This document shows positions 26,601 to 32,082 of a stretch of 32,082 bases of DNA, piece after piece. The DNA comes from an uncultured Prevotella sp. (GTDB taxonomy: Bacteria; Bacteroidota; Bacteroidia; Bacteroidales; Bacteroidaceae). The position numbers and the translations under genes were made by a program. The stretch lies in NCBI GenBank assembly GCA_905202125.1, contig CAJKQX010000023.1, forward strand, positions 1 to 32,082, given 5' to 3'. Below the pieces are notes generated by a model, which was not told where the DNA came from, did not search any database, and was given only the letters and a program-made list of their open reading frames with translations. Positions within the stretch are counted from its first letter, which is position 1. Each line of letters opens with the position of its first letter.

Positions 26601-27339
26601 GTCCGACGGCTATTTCCTTCTCAAGACCGAGTATGACAGAAGGGGCAACATCCTCGTCAGCGAGTATTATGATGTCAACCGCAAACTCGTATGTGCAGGC
26701 GAGGGCTACGCCAAACTGGTAAACACCTACGACAACCACGGCAACAAGACCGAGGGCAAATATTACGACACATCCAAGTGCATACGCATCGAGAAATTCA
26801 TCTACAACGACAAGAACCGTCTCACCGAGGAGCGCATCTGCGACGCCAACGGTAAACTGTCTGACAAGTTCTACGGCATATCACGCGTAGTCCTCGAATA
26901 CGATGCTGCCGGCACCACGCCCAAGACCCGCAAATATTTCAACGAGAAGGGTCAGTTGCTCGGTTCGCAGACATGGAACTCGGCCAAGAGCGACTGGAAC
27001 GACATGAAGGCCACAGGAACCTATGCGGCACCTGCCTCCTACTCGGGCTCCTCTTCGTCATGGATGTCGGCCGTGCGCAACGACGCCAACTCGTGCCCGC
27101 AGAAGATAGCCGACGGCGTGTATGTACAGTCCATCGATTGCAACAGCAGTTCGGTGACGGTAACTCTCAAGTTGAGCGAAATGTCCAAGTACGACATGGG
27201 TGAAATGAACGAGAGCACCATACGCAATGCCGGCAAAGAGATGAAGGCTCAGTTCCGCAAGGTATGGGGCATCCCGAGCAGTGTGAAGATGTATGTCGTC
27301 ATAGCCGACAAGGCCATGCGGGCAATATGTACGATTTAA
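23671..27339 (+). CDS. Receptor-like Ser/Thr kinase with about 23 YD-like extracytoplasmic repeats
   Basis: The 1222-residue protein has a cytoplasmic kinase domain (about 12-265). It has the glycine loop LGQGASAEVW, Lys44 in VALK, HQDIKPDN (catalytic Asp135), DFG (Asp153) and YMGPERF. The catalytic residues are present, but Gln134 replaces the usual Arg, making it a non-RD kinase. A membrane helix (about 276-297) leads to an external region of over 900 residues. About 23 units of roughly 32 residues repeat there with the pattern Y-D-x-x-G-N-x5-Y...G-K-P, for example EYDEIGN...YFNTGGKP. They resemble the YD repeats of Rhs/teneurin shells, which bind carbohydrate or form enclosing beta-structures. 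A non-repeat C-terminal domain of about 110 residues follows. The external region is a probable sensor. The gene lies 10 bp after the FHA-membrane gene and 27 bp before an exported protein gene. Confidence 0.93.
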   Translation: MSTLRKGEIFHNRYVLVAALGQGASAEVWKAKDTRANNLLVALKIFSEHSEMDSYGMQNFEREFTTVYNMKHSNLLPPTGYDVCDGRPYLVMQYCENGSCSSMAGRMEEEDIIKFLHDVSAGLEYLHDHNIIHQDIKPDNILLDDNCNFMVTDFGISVNSEGDYANSNGMSGGTRAYMGPERFEGVTNSASDMWSLGATAVELLTGNPPYGEHGGLLQAEGEPLPQLPQLQPEVKDLIMGCLAQDPAKRIKANEIRQKIELYQETGSWVKHSQKKLIALVATGVACLVMCVGIFLWDYNRTKVYYYKDYAEYWGVPDGIGRLSKNDVAHREMSYKFEYSKHKLRRMSLVNAAGKIVKHNDTEHINSRYSDVSYFYTDDGKIDYATVSNEYGCLLYKMDYDDNLKTVTFKQNDEYGTEMNLYANTNQLYKNGNSVLDEKSRISRYLLTYDDDGLLIERKYVGLQNVPAGDKDNIYGSKFKYDSKGRKIEEQFIGADGNVTSNSDGLAIREYTYDDNDDWASVTYLNAERKGSHDGNNCSLVKLAYDKYGNRISEMYYTLDNTPAIRTDQNVAGFKYEMDDKGNRITQTCIGVDGQPAYSKSGFVTMRDSHNDDGFIVKREFLDEHGALTTYSSEGESYSYMTVEPGPTGLPLKLSYFDENKTPMEQSNGVAAIENTYDKNGNITTQKLFGKDSKPVLADGYYHEEKFEYDEYNKLVKESFFDISGKPATGDGNVSAYLMEYNRQGALTKMSFLGTDGNLVAGSDLFAGYTIEYDEIGNQKSMQYFNTGGKPVMASYGYSKVDYVYDAKTNFLTAIKDYNTGGKLVYDIRYKYDSRGNNIESFTLVDGKLRSGTAVEHTEYDVNNRVVKQWYTDLSGKNVSKPGASYSMVKNEYDQMGNCVQSTNWNAAGGPGIDEQKSHKRVRKFDNMNRVIAEYNYGVDGKPLTGKDVNPEGHAKYDQWGNMTEISCYDGYGKPRLSSDGYFLLKTEYDRRGNILVSEYYDVNRKLVCAGEGYAKLVNTYDNHGNKTEGKYYDTSKCIRIEKFIYNDKNRLTEERICDANGKLSDKFYGISRVVLEYDAAGTTPKTRKYFNEKGQLLGSQTWNSAKSDWNDMKATGTYAAPASYSGSSSSWMSAVRNDANSCPQKIADGVYVQSIDCNSSSVTVTLKLSEMSKYDMGEMNESTIRNAGKEMKAQFRKVWGIPSSVKMYVVIADKAMRAICTI

Positions 27340-27366
27340 AAAATAAAAATAAAAATCAAAAGTAAT

Positions 27367-28368
27367 ATGAGATATTCCAAATTCATATTGATAGCGTTTC
27401 TCGCTTTTGTTTCTTCATTGACGGTCAATGCCGACGGTATCTCACCCGAGCTGGCCCGTTTCCGTTCGTCCATCAAGCAGTTTCTACAGGAGGAAGGATT
27501 CATGCCGTCGATAGACGAGCAGAGCAACAGTCTGAATTTCAAGAAAGAGGGTGTGCCCTACTGGATAGCCCTCGATGGTTACAATCCCGTGTACGTGGAG
27601 TTCCATCGCTCGGGGCTTGACGGCAGTGAGACCGAAGAAGGTTTCCTGCTGAACGTCATCAACGAGGTCAACAAGAACATGCGTTGTGCTAAGGTGGTGG
27701 CCGCCGAGGACAAGACCATCTCGATTGCCGTCGAGATGTATTGCCATTCGGCCGAAGAGTTCAAATACGTCTTTTACAAGAACCTTGCCGAACTGGAAAC
27801 GGCCAAGAACATGGTGTTGCAACTGTACAACGACACCGAGAGCGCCGATTCCGCGTATGCCGATGAGTCTACGGCGTCTGCGGTCAGCAGTTCGTCCGCA
27901 TTGAGCCGCTTCTTCCCCGTCTACGGTATGATGCTCGGACAAGCGTCCGTCAAAGACATGAAAACCAAAGGCTACACTGTCAAGAAGATGGATTCGGGAT
28001 CACAATATTGCGACATCAAAGGTCTCACATTCTGGGATCACGACAAGGATAATGTCTTTGAACACATTTACATCACAAATAGCGACATCATGCCCGACCA
28101 GTGGGAGACTCAGGGATTGACCTGGAGCCTGAGCTACAACCAGATACTGGCCAAGTTCAAGTCGTGGGGCTACTCCATCAACATAGACAAGGCCCCGACC
28201 ACCAAAACCTACTCCGGACGCAACACCCTCTCTGCCGACGTGACGGCCACCTCTGCCGACGGACATCTCATTTTCGTATTCGATTTCGACTATGGCAACG
28301 ACAACGGCGAGGGATATACGACAAGCTCCAAAAACTCTCTTTATAGTATAACGATCAAGACTGAATGA
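27367..28368 (+). CDS. Exported protein with YbjN-like N-terminal domain
   Basis: The 333-residue protein has a signal peptide (MRYSKFILIAFLAFVSSLTVNA). The first mature domain (about 28-160) resembles the YbjN / type III chaperone-like alpha/beta fold: a leading helix (FRSSIKQFLQEEGF), strands (SLNFKKEGVPYWIALDG, PVYVEFHRSG) and a second long helix. A Ser/Ala-rich linker precedes a second beta-rich domain (about 190-333) with Asp-rich stretches (FWDHDKDN, FDFDYGNDNGEGY). The family call is a guess from fold pattern. It directly follows the repeat-bearing receptor kinase (27 bp) and precedes another receptor kinase (13 bp). A role as ligand or co-receptor in the periplasm is the simplest inference from context. 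Confidence 0.75.
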   Translation: MRYSKFILIAFLAFVSSLTVNADGISPELARFRSSIKQFLQEEGFMPSIDEQSNSLNFKKEGVPYWIALDGYNPVYVEFHRSGLDGSETEEGFLLNVINEVNKNMRCAKVVAAEDKTISIAVEMYCHSAEEFKYVFYKNLAELETAKNMVLQLYNDTESADSAYADESTASAVSSSSALSRFFPVYGMMLGQASVKDMKTKGYTVKKMDSGSQYCDIKGLTFWDHDKDNVFEHIYITNSDIMPDQWETQGLTWSLSYNQILAKFKSWGYSINIDKAPTTKTYSGRNTLSADVTATSADGHLIFVFDFDYGNDNGEGYTTSSKNSLYSITIKTE

Positions 28369-28381
28369 TATAAACACAGAA

Positions 28382-29710
28382 ATGGAAGAAAACAATCTCT
28401 TTAATGACAGATATTTTTTGGAACGGCTGCTCGGACGAGGCAATTTCTCCGAGGTGTGGCTCGCCAAAGACACCAAGACCGACATACACGTGGCTCTGAA
28501 GATATACGCTCCGGCCACGGGCCTCGACGACGAGGGTCTCAACGTGCTCGCACGTGAGTTCTCGCTCGTGGTCAACGCCAACCACAAGAATCTGCTCAAA
28601 CCCCTCTACTACGACTCGTGCGACCGCAAGCCCTTTCTCGTCCTGCCATACTGTCCGCAGGGCAGCATCATGAAACAGGTGGGCACCATGTCCGAACATG
28701 AAGCATGGCGCCTCCTTCGCGACGTGGCCAGCGGACTGGCATGGCTCCACGGCATGAATCCGCCCGTGATACATCAGGACATCAAGCCCGACAACGTGAT
28801 GATAGGCGAGAACGGCGACTACATGATCACCGATTTCGGCGTGAGCACTCACGTCAAGTCCACGCTCCGCAAGAGTCTCAGTTCGGCGTTCAGTTCGGCC
28901 GGCACGATAGCATACATGGCACCCGAACGCTTCAGCTCCAACAACAAACCCATCATGGCCAACGATATCTATTCGCTCGGTGCCACCGTCTACGAGATGC
29001 TCACGGGCGACACTCCCTTCGGCGATGATGGCGGACTGATACAGATGAAAGGTGCTGCGGTGCCCGAGCTCAGAGGCGATTTCTCCCATCAGCTCAAGGA
29101 CGTGATAAGCCGCTGTCTGCGTCTCAACTCCTGGGAACGCCCCACGGCCGAACAGCTCGAGCAGTATGCCGAGGCAGGCATGAAGGGTGAGAAGATTGTG
29201 TTTGCCGGTGAAAAGAATTCCTTCCAGAAAAACCGTGTCTGGATCATTGCCGCCATCGTCCTCTTGTTTGTGGTGGGCGTTGTAGCCGGCGTGGCCACGT
29301 TCAACCACAACAAGGCGGTTGCCGAGCAGCAAGAGCAACAGCAGATCGCTCTGCGCAACGACTCCATCAAGTCCGCCGTCACCCGATCCGTAGCCGCTGC
29401 CGACGCCCTTGTGAGCATTGGCGACGCCCACGATGAGAATTTCGAAGAGTCTTATCTCGAGGCTTACCGACACTATGAGACCGCATTGGCCGCCGCCTCC
29501 AAAGCGGGTGCCGGCTGGCAGGCGAAGACGGTGAAGGAAATCCGGTCCAAGATGGACGCCACAGCATCCAAACTGGCACAGGCCTACGCCTCGTTCCGTG
29601 AGAAAGCCAAGCTCTTTGTCGACGATGCCGATGTGGGCCGCGAGTTCAACGACCGAGCCTCGAGCATCAGCAAGATTGTGGATGTGAACAAGTATCTGAA
29701 ACAAAAATAA
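28382..29710 (+). CDS. Receptor-like Ser/Thr kinase with helical extracytoplasmic region
   Basis: The 442-residue protein has a kinase domain (about 10-265) with LGRGNFSEVW, Lys40 in VALK, HQDIKPDN (catalytic Asp133), DFG (Asp151) and YMAPERF. Like the larger receptor kinase of this operon it has Gln (132) instead of Arg before the catalytic Asp. A membrane helix (about 286-308) is followed by a Gln/Glu-rich stretch and a predicted helical external region (about 310-442) with TPR-like spacing (EAYRHYETALAAASKAG). This may be a sensing or protein-protein interaction domain. The two receptor kinases look like paralogues in the kinase domain with unrelated external parts. The next gene encodes an exported BACON protein. 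Confidence 0.93.
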   Translation: MEENNLFNDRYFLERLLGRGNFSEVWLAKDTKTDIHVALKIYAPATGLDDEGLNVLAREFSLVVNANHKNLLKPLYYDSCDRKPFLVLPYCPQGSIMKQVGTMSEHEAWRLLRDVASGLAWLHGMNPPVIHQDIKPDNVMIGENGDYMITDFGVSTHVKSTLRKSLSSAFSSAGTIAYMAPERFSSNNKPIMANDIYSLGATVYEMLTGDTPFGDDGGLIQMKGAAVPELRGDFSHQLKDVISRCLRLNSWERPTAEQLEQYAEAGMKGEKIVFAGEKNSFQKNRVWIIAAIVLLFVVGVVAGVATFNHNKAVAEQQEQQQIALRNDSIKSAVTRSVAAADALVSIGDAHDENFEESYLEAYRHYETALAAASKAGAGWQAKTVKEIRSKMDATASKLAQAYASFREKAKLFVDDADVGREFNDRASSISKIVDVNKYLKQK

Positions 29711-29724
29711 TTTAAAAATCATAG

Positions 29725-29754
29725 GGTGGGGAGAGATTATAAACAACCCCCACC
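29725..29754 (+). other. Intra-operon hairpin
   Basis: GGTGGGG (29725-29731) can pair with CCCCACC (29748-29754) around a 16-base loop, between a kinase stop codon and the next start codon. No T-run follows, so it is unlikely to be a full terminator. It may slow decay of the upstream message or adjust expression of the last gene. The function is inferred. Confidence 0.4.
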
Positions 29755-29776
29755 TTATAATAAAAATAGAAAAGAC

Positions 29777-30406
29777 ATGAGAATTGTAAGATTTATTCTT
29801 TTATTGACGGTTTTCTGTGCCTCCATCTCCACGGCCCATGCACAGGCCTCGTGCGACAAACTGTTTGCCACAGGTGTGAAACTCCAGCAGACCATGACCG
29901 TGGCCTCGCAGAAGAAAGCCATCACCTATTTCGAGAAAGCCAAGATATGCTATGACTCCAAGACCAAGAAGAATCTCTGCGACCAGCAGATCAAGGCTTG
30001 CCGCAACATCATAGCCCAACTCTCCAAGAAGGTTTCCACCAAGAAGACTGCCCCGGCCACGGCCAAAGAGAATGAAGAACCGGCTCCCGCAGCCAAAGAT
30101 CCGGAACCCAAGAAGGTGGTGCGCGACGTCAAACTGTCGCTGGACTGCACCTATCTGAAATTCAAAGGCAAGGGCGGAGAATTCAAGAAGGCGAAAGTGA
30201 CCTGCAACTATCCCGACTGGAAAATCACCGAGATACCCGAATGGGTGAACTGCTCTCGCAACGAAAACAACGAGATTGTGGTAGAGGTGACCAAGAATCC
30301 CAGCACCAAAGAAGAACGCTCCGGCGTCGTCAAGATAGAGTGCGACCAAGAGTCGGTGAGCCTCACCATCATTCAGGAGAAATTCAAGAAATTCATTATC
30401 ATTTGA
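29777..30406 (+). CDS. Exported protein with helical repeat and BACON domain
   Basis: The 209-residue protein starts at 29777, where MRIVRFILLLTVFCASISTA is a typical signal peptide; an in-frame ATG 17 codons earlier only adds charged residues and overlaps the hairpin. The mature N-terminal part is helical with TPR-like features (KAITYFEKAKICYDS) and four Cys. A Lys/Ala/Pro-rich linker then leads to a BACON-type Ig-like domain (about 115-205; LSLDCTYLKFKGKGGEF, WVNCSRNENNEIVVEV, ERSGVVKIECDQESVSLTI). BACON domains are usual in Bacteroidetes surface glycan-binding proteins, so its place in a kinase operon is unusual. It is the last gene of the operon, followed by a strong terminator. Interaction with the external region of the preceding receptor kinase is possible. 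Confidence 0.85.
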   Translation: MRIVRFILLLTVFCASISTAHAQASCDKLFATGVKLQQTMTVASQKKAITYFEKAKICYDSKTKKNLCDQQIKACRNIIAQLSKKVSTKKTAPATAKENEEPAPAAKDPEPKKVVRDVKLSLDCTYLKFKGKGGEFKKAKVTCNYPDWKITEIPEWVNCSRNENNEIVVEVTKNPSTKEERSGVVKIECDQESVSLTIIQEKFKKFIII

Positions 30407-30446
30407 TCCCGAATCGGTCATTAGAGTTCATGACTGTTTTGGATTT

Positions 30447-30490
30447 AAAAGCCCGAATAGACCGGATGGATGGTTTGTTCGGGCTTTTTT
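30447..30490 (+). terminator. Intrinsic terminator of the phospho-signalling operon
   Basis: AAAAGCCCGAA (30447-30457) pairs with TTCGGGCTTTT (30478-30488), an 11-bp stem, and six T (30485-30490) follow the GC-rich part. It lies 40 bases after the stop of the BACON gene and marks the end of the ten-gene transcript. Similar hairpins were not found between the earlier genes. Confidence 0.9.
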
Positions 30491-30571
30491 ATGGTTCAAC
30501 CGACGACCTTTGGCGAGATGATTATTGTGTCCGATGTCTCATCGCGACAACTGAAAAAACGTTCTCACACC

Positions 30572-30603
30572 CTTGCCCGTTACAACAATTTTCCCTATCT
30601 TTG
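30572..30603 (+). promoter_or_regulatory. Promoter of the metallophosphoesterase gene
   Basis: CTTG (30572-30575) and a perfect -7 box TATCTTTG (30596-30603) are separated by 20 bases, close to the Bacteroidetes consensus TTTG-N19-TAnnTTTG. Transcription would start near 30610, giving a short leader before the start at 30633. With the terminator just upstream, this makes the phosphoesterase a separate transcription unit. Confidence 0.7.
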
Positions 30604-30632
30604 GCAATTGAAATCACATAAAAGCCAAAATC

Positions 30633-31637
30633 ATGAAACACCTTACTCTCAGCAATCTCAGGAGCATGCTCTGTCTTGCCCTCATCGTGGCCGCCTCATG
30701 CCCGGCTGTGGCACAGACCTTGAAATTCAACGCCTCGAAAACCATAAAGATAGTGCAGTTCACCGACGTGCACTGGAAGCCCGGCAACCCCGAATCGTCC
30801 GCCGCCGCCCAGTGCATCAACGCCGTACTTGACGCCGAACGTCCCGACCTCGTGGTCTACACCGGCGACATCGCTTTCGACAAACCGGCATTCGAAGCCC
30901 TCGACAGCGCTTTCGCCCCGGTGATCAAGCGCGGCATCCCCTTCGCCTACACCTTCGGCAACCATGACGACGAGCAGGACCGCACCCGTCAGGAGATTCT
31001 CTCCTACGTCATGAAACAACCCGGATGTCTCACCACCACAGCCCCCGGCGTGAGCGGAATGGCCAATTTCGCCCTGCCCATCAAGTCGGCCGACGGCCGT
31101 CGCGACGCTGCCGTCATCTACGTCTTCGACAGCAACTCCTACTCACCCATAAAAGAGATAAAGGGTTATGCGTGGCTGAATTTCGACCAGATTGACTGGT
31201 ATCGCAACCGGAGCGAGGCCTACACACGTGCCAACGGCGGCTCACCCCTGCCCTCGATAGTGTTCCAGCACATACCGGTGCCCGAATACAACTACGCCGC
31301 GCAGGACGAGCGCTCACGCTTCATCGGCAAACGTTTCGAAGAGGCCTGCGCCCCGAAGATCAACACCGGTGAGTTTGCAGCCATGCGCTCGGCCGGCGAC
31401 GTGATGGCCATGTTTGCCGGTCACGACCACATCAACAATTATTCCACCCTCTACCACGGCATCCTCCTCTCCTACGGCCAATACACCGGCGGCCGCACCG
31501 TCTACTGTCCCCAGCGCAACGGTGCCCGCGTGATAGAGCTCACCCAGGACAGCCGCACCTTCACGACGTGGCTCCGCATGGCCGACGGCGAGGTGGTCGA
31601 CCGCATCACCTGCCCCGATGATTTCACGAAGGAATAA
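30633..31637 (+). CDS. Exported calcineurin-like metallophosphoesterase
   Basis: The 334-residue enzyme has a signal peptide (about 1-28, ending PAVAQ) and the metal-binding motifs of the calcineurin-like superfamily in order: FTDVHW, YTGDIAF, GNHDDEQ, VFQHIPVPEY and GHDHINNY. These ligate a two-metal centre that hydrolyses phosphate esters. The pattern is close to the purple-acid-phosphatase / Dcr2-like branch found in many Bacteroidetes. It would act in the periplasm or at the cell surface, probably scavenging phosphate or trimming phosphorylated glycans. It has its own promoter and is separated from the kinase operon by a terminator, so a link to that operon is not implied. The substrate is unknown. 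Confidence 0.92.
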   Translation: MKHLTLSNLRSMLCLALIVAASCPAVAQTLKFNASKTIKIVQFTDVHWKPGNPESSAAAQCINAVLDAERPDLVVYTGDIAFDKPAFEALDSAFAPVIKRGIPFAYTFGNHDDEQDRTRQEILSYVMKQPGCLTTTAPGVSGMANFALPIKSADGRRDAAVIYVFDSNSYSPIKEIKGYAWLNFDQIDWYRNRSEAYTRANGGSPLPSIVFQHIPVPEYNYAAQDERSRFIGKRFEEACAPKINTGEFAAMRSAGDVMAMFAGHDHINNYSTLYHGILLSYGQYTGGRTVYCPQRNGARVIELTQDSRTFTTWLRMADGEVVDRITCPDDFTKE

Positions 31638-32082
31638 CGATTCCCGCCTTTCGGACGCAGTTCTCGATATGTCGGAGACACATGATTTCATATATCTGAC
31701 AGGCGCGCCCGCGAATCCAAATTTTTAACATTTCGTTTTTGCAGGATTTATTTCTGTTTTAGAAAGATGTCGGGCCGAAAAACGGGTAAAATCGTTCCGC
31801 GAAACGTGAAAAACCGTCCTATTTTCCGATTTTTATCCTCTTGGTTTGCGAAAGGGACCCTTTCGGGGTGCGAAAGAAACCCTTTTAGAGTGTGAAAGGG
31901 GCCCTTTCGGAAACCAAGTCGGGCACTTTTTGGGGCCATTTTCATAGTTTTTCAAGATTTTCTGAGGCCATCAAAAATATGGATATCGCGTATCCGGTTG
32001 ACGCACAACAACTTTTGAAAATGCCGAAAATTTGGCGTATTTCGGCCGGGCAACCGTCTCGGTCGGAAATATCGCAAAAATG
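31638..32082. other. 445-bp downstream intergenic region with repeat copy B
   Basis: Apart from the palindromic repeat at 31849-31931 no gene is supported. An open frame of 65 codons on the minus strand (31748-31945) is produced by the repeat and is not called. A short inverted repeat (GCCGAAA at 32023 and TTTCGGC at 32040-32046) lies near the end. The window stops at an ATG that could begin another gene, but nothing can be said of it. Confidence 0.6.
31849..31931 (+). repeat. Palindrome-triplet repeat, copy B
   Basis: It has the same architecture and orientation as the copy at 16276-16358. Three palindromes are centred at 31857, 31879 and 31901, 22 bp apart: GAAAGGG-A-CCCTTTC (perfect), AAAGAAACCCTTT (imperfect) and GAAAGGG-G-CCCTTTC (perfect). 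CAAGTCGGGC again begins 14 bases after the third centre and is followed by ACTTTTT. GCCC (31901-31904) can pair with GGGC (31921-31924) before the T-run. It lies about 210 bp after the phosphoesterase stop. Confidence 0.9.

Noticed and set aside
23671..27339. Rhs-type polymorphic toxin
   Set aside because: The YD-like repeats are fused to a kinase and membrane helix. There is no Rhs core motif, no hypervariable C-terminal toxin and no obvious immunity gene; the following gene encodes an exported protein.
28355..29746. 463-codon open frame on the minus strand
   Set aside because: It lies wholly opposite the second receptor kinase gene, whose kinase motifs are intact. Such long antisense frames are a by-product of GC-rich third codon positions.
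16879..30406. Type VI secretion threonine-phosphorylation module
   Set aside because: Kinase, PP2C and FHA are present, but no type VI structural gene is in the window and the ectodomains differ from PpkA-type kinases.

Overview
The window looks like a chromosome segment of a Bacteroidales bacterium with fairly GC-rich genes and AT-rich gaps. The signs are Bacteroidetes-type -7 boxes (TAnnTTTG), a type IX secretion C-terminal domain on a glycosidase, a one-protein hybrid two-component regulator, a BACON-domain protein and glycoside hydrolases GH78 and GH97. A Muribaculaceae- or Prevotellaceae-like gut species is plausible, but the sequence does not settle the family.

Left part (1-16017): a carbohydrate-degradation region. 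A secreted GH78 alpha-L-rhamnosidase (192-4970, minus) is divergent from an AraC-type regulator (5272-6189, plus). A secreted SGNH/sialate-O-acetylesterase-like enzyme (6383-8371, minus) and a GH97 glycosidase with three accessory domains (8662-11811, minus) follow. The GH97 gene is divergent from a giant hybrid two-component regulator (12004-16017, plus). No SusC/SusD pair lies in the window. The hybrid regulator has lost its phospho-accepting histidine and a key ATP-lid aspartate, while keeping the receiver aspartate and the DNA-binding domain.

Right part (16879-30406): ten collinear plus-strand genes, separated by 66 bp or less, with a -7 box in front and a strong intrinsic terminator behind. 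They encode a zinc-ribbon protein with a degenerate FHA domain, a soluble Ser/Thr kinase-FHA, an FHA-transmembrane-trypsin-like protease, an exported orphan protein, a PP2C phosphatase-transmembrane-LysM protein, an FHA protein with a membrane domain, a receptor kinase with about 23 YD-like extracytoplasmic repeats, an exported YbjN-like protein, a second receptor kinase, and an exported BACON protein. Writers (kinases), eraser (PP2C) and readers (FHA) of Thr/Ser phosphorylation are thus joined across the inner membrane to periplasmic sensors and a protease. This is the best candidate in the window for an undescribed envelope signalling system. An exported metallophosphoesterase (30633-31637) with its own promoter follows.

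Two copies of an unusual non-coding repeat lie in direct orientation on either side of the kinase operon plus the phosphoesterase gene. Each copy has three short palindromes with centres exactly 22 bp apart, followed at a fixed distance by CAAGTCGGGC and a T-run. No tRNA, rRNA, CRISPR array or insertion sequence was seen.
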